NCBI GenBank assembly: GCA_937864465.1
Contig: CALMJU010000070.1
Location: 1-64,000 of the forward strand
Source of the DNA: an uncultured Acidobacteriota bacterium
Lineage (GTDB): Bacteria > Acidobacteriota > Polarisedimenticolia > Polarisedimenticolales > JAIQFR01
Direction of reading: 5' to 3'
DNA: 64,000 nt
This document shows, piece by piece, positions 57,612-64,000 of the stretch; the first letter of the stretch is position 1, and each line of letters begins with the position of its first letter. The notes under the pieces were generated by a model. The model made no database searches. It saw only the letters and a list, made by a program, of their open reading frames with translations, and was not told the origin of the DNA. Both the position numbers and the translations under genes were made by a program.

Positions 57612-58481
57612 TCACCGGAGCGCCTTCTTCAGGGTCTCCCCGATCGCGGCCGGCGTCTCGACGACGCGGATGCCGGCCTCCCGGAGCGCCTTCATCTTCT
57701 CCGCGGCGGTTCCCTTGCCGCCGGAGATGATCGCACCGGCGTGCCCCATGCGCCGCCCGGGGGGCGCCGTCTGCCCGGCGATGAAGGCGACGACCGGCTT
57801 GCGGACGCGGGCCTTCACGAACTCGGCCGCGTCCTCCTCGGCGGTGCCCCCGATCTCGCCGATCATCACGACCGCCTCGGTCTTGGGGTCGGCCTCGAAG
57901 AGCGCCAGCATGTCGATGAAGTTCGTCCCCGGAATCGGATCGCCGCCGATCCCGACGCAGGTGGACTGCCCGATCCCGAGGCGCGTCAGCTGGTCCACGG
58001 CCTCGTAGGTGAGAGTCCCCGAGCGGGAGACGACGCCGACCGGCCCCGGCCGGTGGATGTGCCCCGGCATGATCCCGATCTTGCACTCGCCCGGCGTGAT
58101 GATCCCCGGGCAGTTCGGGCCGATGAGCCTGGTCCTGCGCCCCTCGAGGTACGCCATCACCTTGACCATGTCGAGCGTCGGGATCCCCTCGGTGATGCAC
58201 ACGACGAGGGGGATCTCCGCGGCGGCGGCTTCCTGGACCGCGTCCGCCGCGAACGGCGGGGGGACGAAGATCACGCTCGCGTTCGCCCCGGTCTCGCGGA
58301 CGGCCCTCTCCACCGTGTCGAAGACGGGGATCCCGTCGACCGCGGTGCCCCCCTTGCCGGGGGTCACCCCCGCGACGACCTTCGTGCCGTACTCCACCGC
58401 CTTCCGCGTGTGGAACGTCCCCTCTCCGCCCGTGATCCCCTGGACGAGGAGGCGCGTCTCTTTGCCGCACAGGACCGCCAT
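57612..58481 (-). CDS. sucD: Succinyl-CoA ligase, alpha subunit
   Basis: SucD, the CoA-binding, phosphohistidine subunit of the TCA-cycle enzyme that makes ATP or GTP from succinyl-CoA. The 289 residues show [51 protein letters not shown] and the active-site H247 in RMGHAGAI. The start is 2 bp after the sucC stop. Confidence 0.98.
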   Translation of the reverse strand: MAVLCGKETRLLVQGITGGEGTFHTRKAVEYGTKVVAGVTPGKGGTAVDGIPVFDTVERAVRETGANASVIFVPPPFAADAVQEAAAAEIPLVVCITEGIPTLDMVKVMAYLEGRRTRLIGPNCPGIITPGECKIGIMPGHIHRPGPVGVVSRSGTLTYEAVDQLTRLGIGQSTCVGIGGDPIPGTNFIDMLALFEADPKTEAVVMIGEIGGTAEEDAAEFVKARVRKPVVAFIAGQTAPPGRRMGHAGAIISGGKGTAAEKMKALREAGIRVVETPAAIGETLKKALR

Positions 58482-58483
58482 GG

Positions 58484-59707
58484 CTACCTCCCCCCCGCCG
58501 CGGCGACGACCTTCTCCGCCGCGTCCTTCATTCCGTCCGCGACGAGGAACGTCAGCCCCGACTCGCGCAGGATCTCGCGGCCGCGCTCGACGTTCGTCCC
58601 CTCGAGCCGGACGACCATCGGGACCTTGACGCCGACCTTCCTCGCGGCCGTCACGACCCCCTCCGCCACGACGTCGCAGCGCATGATCCCGCCGAAGATG
58701 TTCACCAGGACCGCCCGGACGTTCGCGTCCTTCATCAGGATCTCGAACGCCGCCGTGACGGCCTCCACCGTCGCGCCCCCTCCGACGTCGAGGAAGTTCG
58801 CCGGGCTCCCGCCGTGGTGCTTGATGATGTCCATGGTGCCCATCGCGAGCCCCGCCCCGTTCACCATGCAGCCGACGCTCCCGTCGAGCTTGATGTAGTT
58901 GAGGCCGTGCTTCGACGCCTCGATCTCCAGCGGATCCTCCTCGCCGAGGTCCCGGAGCTCCGCGATGTCGTGGTGCCGGTAGAGCGCGTTGTCGTCGAAG
59001 TTCATCTTGGCGTCGAGCGCGATCACCCTGCCGTCGGTCGTCACGATCAGGGGGTTGATCTCGGCGAGCGAGGCGTCGGTCCGGACGAACGCCTCGTGGA
59101 GCGACGCCACGAGCTTCGACGCCGGGTTCACGAGCTTCGCCTCGAACCCGAGGCCGAAGGCGAGGCTCCTTCCGATCCACGGGGAGTACCCCGCGCGCGG
59201 GTCCACGGCCGCCTTGAGGATCGCCTCGGGCCGGGTCGCCGCGACCTCCTCGATCTCCGTTCCCCCCTCGGCGCTTGCGATGAACGTCAGGGAGCGGATC
59301 GCGCGGTCGAGCAGGACGGCGAGGTAGAACTCCTTGGAGATCTCCATCCCCTCCTCGACCAGGACCCGGCCGACCCGCCGTCCCTCCGGGCCGCTCTGCT
59401 TCGTGACGAGGACGTTGCCGAGCATCCGGGAGGCGATCTCCTCCACCGCTTCGGGACCGTCCACGACAACGACCCCTCCGAGAGGCTTGCTCCCGTCGGG
59501 GCGCATCACCGGCTTGCCGGTGGCGGCATCCCGGAACGTCCCCTTCCCGCGCCCCCCGGCGTGAATCTGCGCCTTGACGACGACCCGTCCCCCGAGCTTG
59601 CGGGCGATGCCGGCCGCCTCCTGCGCGGTGGCCGCGACGTCGCCCTGCGGGACCGGCACTCCGTGCCTCTTCAACACGGCTTTCGCCTGATACTCGTGGA
59701 TCTTCAC
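58484..59707 (-). CDS. sucC: Succinyl-CoA ligase, beta subunit
   Basis: SucC, the ATP-grasp subunit (407 residues). It begins [19 protein letters not shown], followed by [15 protein letters not shown], the nucleotide-site residues, [16 protein letters not shown] and [16 protein letters not shown]. The GTG at 59707 is chosen because GGAGG lies 7 nt upstream and the family begins at this MKIHEYQ motif. An upstream in-frame ATG at 59761 lies inside the inverted-repeat element and is rejected. Confidence 0.98.
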   Translation of the reverse strand: MKIHEYQAKAVLKRHGVPVPQGDVAATAQEAAGIARKLGGRVVVKAQIHAGGRGKGTFRDAATGKPVMRPDGSKPLGGVVVVDGPEAVEEIASRMLGNVLVTKQSGPEGRRVGRVLVEEGMEISKEFYLAVLLDRAIRSLTFIASAEGGTEIEEVAATRPEAILKAAVDPRAGYSPWIGRSLAFGLGFEAKLVNPASKLVASLHEAFVRTDASLAEINPLIVTTDGRVIALDAKMNFDDNALYRHHDIAELRDLGEEDPLEIEASKHGLNYIKLDGSVGCMVNGAGLAMGTMDIIKHHGGSPANFLDVGGGATVEAVTAAFEILMKDANVRAVLVNIFGGIMRCDVVAEGVVTAARKVGVKVPMVVRLEGTNVERGREILRESGLTFLVADGMKDAAEKVVAAAGGR

Positions 59708-59732
59708 TCCCGTTCCTCCCTGTGAACGGCGC

Positions 59733-59738
59733 AGTATA
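59733..59738 (-). promoter_or_regulatory. -10 box of the sucCD operon
   Basis: TATACT on the minus strand, about 25 nt before the sucC GTG. The inverted-repeat element begins 12 bp upstream of it, so the -35 region lies inside the element. Confidence 0.55.
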
Positions 59739-59749
59739 GCAACCCCCTT

Positions 59750-59773
59750 GGGGTCAGACATTACCGGCGTTAC
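59750..59773 (+). repeat. Left terminal inverted repeat
   Basis: 24 bp starting GGGGTCAGACATTACC; it pairs with 59942-59965 with one mismatch (A versus G at repeat position 11). Confidence 0.85.
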
Positions 59774-59941
59774 CTTTGCAGGCGAAAAGGACGGAATTCC
59801 AAGGTATTCCGGAATCGATCCGGGGCCAGGTTCGGGATCTCGACGATCGGGCGACCCTCGGACAGTTCACCGACCTTACGGGAACGCGGCCCCCATCTCT
59901 CGGCAAGAAAGATCGCGATATTGCCCTTTTTCAGGAAACAA

Positions 59942-59965
59942 GTAACGCCGGTAACGTCTGACCCC
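59942..59965 (-). repeat. Right terminal inverted repeat
   Basis: 24 bp ending GTCTGACCCC. It also contains an internal direct repeat GTAACG-CCG-GTAACG. Confidence 0.85.
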
Positions 59966-59968
59966 GAA

Positions 59969-60625
59969 CTACCACAGCATGCGCGGGGGGAGGAGGGTGA
60001 ACGAGCGGCGGTGGATGGCGCAGGGGCCTAGGCGGCGGATCGCGTCGCGGTGCGCCTCGGTCGGGTACCCCTTGTGTACCGCAAACCCGTAGCCGGGGTA
60101 TTCCTCCTCGTACCTCGCCATCCGGCGGTCCCTCTCGACCTTGGCGAGGATGGAGGCGGCGGCGATCGCGTGGCACGTCGCGTCCCCGCGCACGATCGCC
60201 TCCTGGAGGGCCTGGATCCCGGGAATCGTCCGCGCGTCCACGAGGACGATCTCGGGCGGGGCGCAGAGCGCCACGACCGCCCGCCGCATCGCCTCGAGCG
60301 ACGCGCGGTAGATGTTCAGGCGGTCGATCTCGTCCGGCTCGACGACCCCGACCGCCCACGCCGACGCCGCGGTCCGGATCTCGGCGTCGAGATCCTCGCG
60401 CCTCTCGGGGGACAGCTTCTTGGAGTCGTCCACGCCCCGGACGCCGACCCCCCGCGGGAACGTCACCGCTGCGGCGACCACCGGCCCCGCGAGCGGTCCG
60501 ACCCCCGCCTCGTCCACGCCGGCGACCCGCGTGTACCCCTCGGCCCAGAGCCCCCGTTCCTTCTTCAGGAGCCGCGCGAGCTTCCGTCCCGGCGTCTGCG
60601 CGCCCCGCGTCGGCCTCTCCCCCAA
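59969..60625 (-). CDS. rnhB: Ribonuclease HII
   Basis: RnhB cleaves RNA in RNA-DNA hybrids and at single embedded ribonucleotides. The 218 residues show [17 protein letters not shown] (acidic pair DE), [22 protein letters not shown] and [15 protein letters not shown], giving the D-E-D-D set. The start is assigned to TTG at 60625 with GGGAGGGG just upstream; it is uncertain because the first about 33 residues are Arg/Lys-rich and not conserved. The stop is 3 bp from the inverted-repeat element. Confidence 0.95.
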   Translation of the reverse strand: MGERPTRGAQTPGRKLARLLKKERGLWAEGYTRVAGVDEAGVGPLAGPVVAAAVTFPRGVGVRGVDDSKKLSPERREDLDAEIRTAASAWAVGVVEPDEIDRLNIYRASLEAMRRAVVALCAPPEIVLVDARTIPGIQALQEAIVRGDATCHAIAAASILAKVERDRRMARYEEEYPGYGFAVHKGYPTEAHRDAIRRLGPCAIHRRSFTLLPPRMLW

Positions 60626-60680
60626 CCGCCCCTCCCGCGCCCCTCCGCCGCGTCCGCCCCGGCGGCGGGCGGGAGGCGAT

Positions 60681-60686
60681 TATAAT
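60681..60686 (+). promoter_or_regulatory. -10 box of gpmA
   Basis: A perfect TATAAT, 30 nt before the ATG at 60717, with GGGGAGG in the leader. Confidence 0.6.
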
Positions 60687-60716
60687 CGGCCGGAGTCCGC
60701 ACACGGGGAGGTTCCG

Positions 60717-61469
60717 ATGCACAAGGTCGTTCTCCTCCGCCACGGTCAGAGCCTCTGGAACCTCGAGAACCGGTTCACCGGCTGGACCGACCAGGACCTG
60801 TCGGACCAAGGGGTGCAGGAGGCCGAGGAGGCCGCGCGCCTCCTCGCGGAGGGGGGCTTCGGCTTCGACGTCGCGCATACGTCGGTCCTGAAGCGCGCGA
60901 TCCGCACGCTCTGGATCGTTCTCGACCGGCTCGACCTCATGTGGATCCCGGTGCACCGGAGCTGGCGCCTCAACGAGCGGATGTACGGCGCGCTCCAGGG
61001 GCTCGACAAGGGGGAGACCGCCGCCAAGTTCGGCGAGGAGCAGGTGCAAATCTGGCGACGCAGCTACGCCACGCCCCCCCCCGGGCTGACCGAGGACGAC
61101 CCCCGTTGGCCCGGCCGCGACCCGCGCTACGCCGGCCTCCGCCCGGAGGAGGTCCCGCGGACCGAGTCGCTGAAGGACACCGTCGCGAGGTTCCTCCCGT
61201 ACTGGGAATCCACGATCGCCCACGACATCCGCGCCGGGAAGCGAGTCCTGATCGCCGCCCACGGCAACAGCCTGCGCGCCCTCGTCAAGCACCTCGACGG
61301 GATGTCCGAGGAGGCGATCGTGAAGCTCAACATCCCGACCGGCATCCCGCTCGTGTACGAGCTGGACTCCGACCTCCGCCCGATCCGCCACGGCTACCTC
61401 GGCGACCCCGAGAAGGCCAGGGCCGCGGCGGAGGCGGTCGCCCGCCAGGGGAAGAAGTCGGGAAGCTGA
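60717..61469 (+). CDS. gpmA: 2,3-bisphosphoglycerate-dependent phosphoglycerate mutase
   Basis: GpmA interconverts 3- and 2-phosphoglycerate in glycolysis. The 250 residues match the dPGM type: [18 protein letters not shown] with the phosphohistidine, [27 protein letters not shown] and [18 protein letters not shown]. The ATG has GGGGAGG 4 nt upstream. It is a single-gene unit divergent from rnhB and convergent with the metallophosphoesterase. Confidence 0.97.
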   Translation: MHKVVLLRHGQSLWNLENRFTGWTDQDLSDQGVQEAEEAARLLAEGGFGFDVAHTSVLKRAIRTLWIVLDRLDLMWIPVHRSWRLNERMYGALQGLDKGETAAKFGEEQVQIWRRSYATPPPGLTEDDPRWPGRDPRYAGLRPEEVPRTESLKDTVARFLPYWESTIAHDIRAGKRVLIAAHGNSLRALVKHLDGMSEEAIVKLNIPTGIPLVYELDSDLRPIRHGYLGDPEKARAAAEAVARQGKKSGS

Positions 61470-61500
61470 GGCCGCGAGACGGGCGGGTGGCGCCGCGGAC

Positions 61501-61524
61501 GATCACGCTGCCCGCAGCGTGATC
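61501..61524. terminator. Perfect hairpin between convergent gpmA and phosphoesterase genes
   Basis: GATCACGCTG (61501-61510), loop CCCG, CAGCGTGATC (61515-61524): a perfect 10-bp stem that includes the last codons and stop of the phosphoesterase gene. It may serve both strands; no T-tract is seen. Confidence 0.5.
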
Positions 61525-62615
61525 CTCAGGATCTCGCTGCGGCGGGGAAATCGCATCGGCGGGCCCCAGAACCCGGTCCCCCGCGACACGAGGAGCGTCA
61601 TGCCGCCGGCGCGGTACTCCCCCTCGACGCGCGGGTACGCGAGCTTCACGAGGTACCGGAACGGCCAGATCTGGCCTCCGTGCGTGTGGCCGGAGAGCAT
61701 CAGGCCGACGCCGAGGTCCGCCGCTCCCTCCACCCCCTTCGGACTGTGCGAGAGGAGCACGACCGCCCCCGGCGGCCGGCCCTCGAGCGCCCTCTCGAGG
61801 AACCCGTCGTCCTCGCCCGTCTGCCGCCTCCCCGTCGGGTCGTCCACCCCCGCGAGGACGAGGCCCGGCGCGACCTCCGCGTGCGCGTCCCGCAGCACCC
61901 GGAACCCCGCCCCCTCGAGCAGCGCGAGCGAACGTCCGAGGCCCGCGTAGAACTCGTGGTTCCCGGTCACCGCGAAGACGCCGAGAGGGGCCGACAGCCG
62001 CCGGAGGACGGGGACCAGCCCCTCGACCTTCCCGACGTCGTGGTCCACGAGGTCGCCGTTGACGACGACGAGATCGGGGCGGAGCGCGCGCACCTGCTCG
62101 ATCCGCGCCGCGACCCACGATTCGCCGAGCATCGGCCCGAGGTGCAGGTCCGAGATCTGCACGAGCACGAGGCCGTCGAGCGCCGCCGGAAGCCCCGGCA
62201 GCTCGACCTCGTGACTCCTCACGGCCGGCGGCCGCGCCGCCTGGATCAGGGCGACGACCGACAGGACGCCCGCGATCGCGACCGCCGCGGTCCGGACCCT
62301 CGTCACGTGCGCGCGGAAGACAAAGCCGAACCCGGTGACGACGTCGGCGGCGAGAAGCCACGCGAGGAGGAGGAACAGCACCCCCACCCAGACCGACGCG
62401 ACGACGTCGAGCGGGAACGCCGACCGCCCCAGGGAGCGGGACAGGCTCCGGACGAGCGGATAGGAGACCGCCAGCAGCGCCGTGGCCGCGACGACCCACC
62501 TCCGCGCTCCCGTCTGCGCGATCCAGGGGAGCGACCAGACGCGCGACAGCACGTACGCGTGCATCCCGCCCCAGACGGACAGGACGATCGTCAGGAAGAC
62601 GGCGAAGCGGGGCAT
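61503..62615 (-). CDS. Membrane metallophosphoesterase
   Basis: A 370-residue protein. Four N-terminal membrane helices (about 5-125) precede a calcineurin-like phosphoesterase domain (145-360) with all metal motifs: LVQISDLHLG, VVVNGDLVDHD, VTGNHEFYAG, VLLSHSPKG and LSGHTHGGQIWP. The layout is that of YkuE/YaeI-type enzymes acting on lipid or wall phosphates, but the substrate is unknown. It lies just 3 bp after the homocysteine methyltransferase stop side and may share its transcript order (downstream of it on the minus strand). Confidence 0.9.
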   Translation of the reverse strand: MPRFAVFLTIVLSVWGGMHAYVLSRVWSLPWIAQTGARRWVVAATALLAVSYPLVRSLSRSLGRSAFPLDVVASVWVGVLFLLLAWLLAADVVTGFGFVFRAHVTRVRTAAVAIAGVLSVVALIQAARPPAVRSHEVELPGLPAALDGLVLVQISDLHLGPMLGESWVAARIEQVRALRPDLVVVNGDLVDHDVGKVEGLVPVLRRLSAPLGVFAVTGNHEFYAGLGRSLALLEGAGFRVLRDAHAEVAPGLVLAGVDDPTGRRQTGEDDGFLERALEGRPPGAVVLLSHSPKGVEGAADLGVGLMLSGHTHGGQIWPFRYLVKLAYPRVEGEYRAGGMTLLVSRGTGFWGPPMRFPRRSEILRITLRAA

Positions 62616-62618
62616 GGG

Positions 62619-63509
62619 CTACGCGCCTCCCCCCTCCACCGCCTCCCGGAACGCCCGCACGTGCTCCGGGGTCGTGCCGCAGCAGCCGCCGACGATCCGG
62701 ACGCCCAGGCGCAGGAGGTCGCGGACGCGGGCCGCCATGAACGCGGGGGGCTCGGGCCACACGGTCGCGCCGGCCTCGCGGCGCGGGATGCCGGCGTTCG
62801 GCTGGATCGCGACGGGGAGCGCGGTCCGCCTCCGGAATTCCGCCGCGATCTCGACCATCGCGCCGGAGCCCTGGCCGCAGTTCGAGCCCAGGGCGGCCGC
62901 CCCCGCCTCCTCGAGCGCACGGCACGCCTCCTCGATTCCGGTCCCCATGATCGTGAAGAACCCTCGCGGCGTCCGGTCGAAGGTCATCGTCGCGACGACC
63001 GGGACGGCGGGCATCGCCTCGCGCGCCGCGCGGACGGCGATCGCGGCCTCCGAGACGTCGGTCATCGTCTCTACGATCACGGCGTCGACCCCCGCCTCGG
63101 CGAGGACGCGCATCGTCGTCGAGAAGCTCTCCCGGACCTCGCCTGGGGAGACGTCCCCCCAGGGCTCGAGGAGACGACCGCAGGGGCCGCACGAGCCGTA
63201 CACCAGCGCCTCCTCCCCCGCGCCCCTCCGCGCGCACTCGACCGCCCGGAGGACGATCTCCCGCGTCCGGGCCTCGAGGCCGTACGCGGCGAGCTTCAGC
63301 GGAGAAGCGCCAAAGGTGTTCGCCTGGACGAGGTCGGCCCCGGCCTCGGTGTAGAGCCGCGCGATCTCCTCGAGAGCCTCCGGCCGTTCGAACGCGAACG
63401 TCTCCGGGCACGCCCCCGCCTCGAGACCGCGGGCCATGAGCATCGTCCCGATCGCGCCGTCGGCGAGCAGGACCTCGCCGGCCGCGAGGCGCTCCGAGAC
63501 GCCGCGCAC
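62619..63509 (-). CDS. Homocysteine S-methyltransferase domain protein
   Basis: A 296-residue TIM-barrel protein equivalent to the first domain of MetH. It begins LLADGAIGTMLMARGLE and has DLVQANTFGAS, VIVETMTD, and the zinc cysteines in GSNCGQG and GGCCGTTPEH. It would transfer methyl from a methyl-corrinoid protein to a thiol such as homocysteine. The GTG start is one base after the stop of the corrinoid-protein gene, so the two are co-expressed. No folate-binding domain is present, so the methyl donor is open. Confidence 0.9.
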   Translation of the reverse strand: MRGVSERLAAGEVLLADGAIGTMLMARGLEAGACPETFAFERPEALEEIARLYTEAGADLVQANTFGASPLKLAAYGLEARTREIVLRAVECARRGAGEEALVYGSCGPCGRLLEPWGDVSPGEVRESFSTTMRVLAEAGVDAVIVETMTDVSEAAIAVRAAREAMPAVPVVATMTFDRTPRGFFTIMGTGIEEACRALEEAGAAALGSNCGQGSGAMVEIAAEFRRRTALPVAIQPNAGIPRREAGATVWPEPPAFMAARVRDLLRLGVRIVGGCCGTTPEHVRAFREAVEGGGA

Positions 63510-63510
63510 G

Positions 63511-64000
63511 TCAGCGCGCCACCAGGGCGGCCACGCGCTCGACGGCGTTCGCGGCGTCGTAGCCGTAGTCGTCCGCCCCGATCTCGCGCGCGAAGTCGGC
63601 GGACACCGGCGCCCCCCCGACGATCGTCCGGACCGATCCCCCGAGGCCCCGCTCCCGGACGAGCCCGACGACCCTCGCCATCGCCGGCATCGTCGTCGTC
63701 AGGAGCGCCGACATCCCGATCACGCGGGCCCCCTCCCGCTCGGCCGCCTCGACGAAGCGCTCCGGGGGAACGTCGCGGCCGAGGTCTACGACGTCGAAGC
63801 CGGCGCCCCGGAGGAGGACGCCGACGAGGTTCTTGCCGATGTCGTGGAGGTCCCCCTTGACCGTGCCGATCACGACCTTCCCACGCGAAGGCATCCCCTC
63901 CCCCTCGAGGAGCGGCTTCAGGATCTCCACCCCCGCGATCATCGCCTTCGCGGCGAGCAGCACGTCGGGGAGGAAGATCTCGTGCGCCTTGAACCTCGCG
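63511..64000 (-). CDS. Corrinoid (B12)-binding protein, 5' end beyond window
   Basis: The 3' part (at least 163 residues) of a cobalamin-binding methyl-carrier protein. The visible start of the helical cap reads FKAHEIFLPDVLLAAKAM. The B12-binding Rossmann domain has the cobalt-ligand motif GDLHDIGKNLVG, followed by SALLTTTMP and GGAPVSADFAREIGADDYG. The reading frame is open to the window edge, so the true start lies outside. With the downstream homocysteine methyltransferase gene it forms a split MetH-like or methylamine-type methyltransferase pair. Confidence 0.92.
   Translation of the reverse strand, partial: ARFKAHEIFLPDVLLAAKAMIAGVEILKPLLEGEGMPSRGKVVIGTVKGDLHDIGKNLVGVLLRGAGFDVVDLGRDVPPERFVEAAEREGARVIGMSALLTTTMPAMARVVGLVRERGLGGSVRTIVGGAPVSADFAREIGADDYGYDAANAVERVAALVAR

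Larger units (their letters stand above)
59750..59965. mobile_element. 216-bp inverted-repeat element (MITE/REP-like)
   Basis: A short segment bounded by 24-bp inverted repeats that match at 23 of 24 positions. The interior (168 bp) is clearly less G+C-rich than the surroundings and holds short A/T-rich runs and small palindromes (GGAATTCC, ATTCCGGAAT). It has no ORF with recognisable transposase sequence. It fills the space between the sucC promoter and the rnhB stop, ending 3 bp before the stop codon. The GGGGTCAGAC end resembles repeats I recall beside IS200-type transposases in environmental genomes; that part is memory-based. No target-site duplication is obvious. Confidence 0.6.

Noticed and set aside
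59776-59961. Small plus-strand open frames (61-65 codons) inside the inverted-repeat element
   Set aside because: They lack ribosome-binding sites and recognisable domains, and they read into the terminal repeat.
1-64000. tRNA, rRNA, CRISPR arrays or prophage genes
   Set aside because: I found no cloverleaf-like sequence in the gaps, no regularly spaced repeats and no integrase, capsid or toxin-antitoxin genes; most gaps are under 110 bp. Small RNAs cannot be excluded by reading alone.

Overview
This is a contiguous stretch of a very G+C-rich (roughly 70% by eye), densely packed bacterial chromosome. It carries about 58 protein genes, no rRNA, tRNA or CRISPR array that I can see, and one small transposon-like insertion. 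The organism is a diderm: it has lpxC, bamD, an MsbA-type flippase, a LAB_N lipid A domain protein, several lipoproteins, and mpl and dapF for meso-diaminopimelate peptidoglycan. The mix of a VWFA-related protein with a DTSLT MIDAS motif, TPR-tailed TMTC-like membrane proteins, an AAA_32-type Lon protease, a DUF6600-like FecR protein and a NapC/NirT multiheme cytochrome suggests Acidobacteriota or a neighbouring uncultured phylum. This placement is inference; no 16S or ribosomal protein gene is present to test it. GTG and TTG starts are frequent, and consecutive genes often overlap by 4 nt (ATGA or GTGA).

Layout. 0.1-1.4 kb: an ECF sigma factor with its anti-sigma factor. 1.4-5.9 kb (-): lpxC followed by an NtrY-like sensor kinase and a degenerate NtrC-like regulator. 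6.2-11.6 kb (+): TPR protein, GAF-like partner, lytic transglycosylase, secreted metallo-beta-lactamase-fold hydrolase. 11.7-15.7 kb (-): hslV-hslU, a fibronectin-like lipoprotein, dapF, a small membrane protein. 15.9-19.8 kb: hybrid histidine kinase, a coiled-coil protein, a DUF72 protein. 19.8-25.5 kb (-): def-fmt, lemA-TPM, then PASTA-rpe-thioesterase-bamD. 25.8-34.1 kb: DUF6600 protein, lipoprotein-AsmA-mpl, divergent pcm, then proS. 34.2-39.7 kb: TMTC-like TPR protein, two tandem GAPDH genes (one with altered substrate-site residues), six-heme cytochrome. 39.7-48.8 kb: methyltransferase, Lon-like protease, a second ECF operon ending in a bactofilin-like membrane protein, a circularly rearranged PEP-synthase-like protein, a VWA protein.

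48.7-57.1 kb is an envelope-glycolipid cluster: LAB_N protein, GT2 glycosyltransferase, two divergent Kdo-kinase-like proteins, a second TMTC-like protein, an ICMT-like methyltransferase, a GT39/ArnT-like transferase and MsbA. 57.1-61.5 kb holds energy and housekeeping genes (ndk, sucD, sucC, rnhB, gpmA), with a 216-bp element bounded by 24-bp inverted repeats between sucC and rnhB. The window ends with a metallophosphoesterase, a homocysteine methyltransferase domain protein and the 3' part of a corrinoid-binding protein, which together look like a split MetH-type module.

Transcription signals are unusually readable because A/T-rich hexamers stand out in this DNA. TATAAT-like -10 boxes sit just upstream of many genes, several close enough to imply leaderless mRNAs, and both ECF sigma genes are preceded by ECF-type -35/-10 pairs that suggest autoregulation. 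The strongest leads are the inverted-repeat element, the second GAPDH, the permuted PEP-synthase-like enzyme, the regulator lacking the sigma-54 contact loop, and the paired kinase/TMTC envelope cluster.
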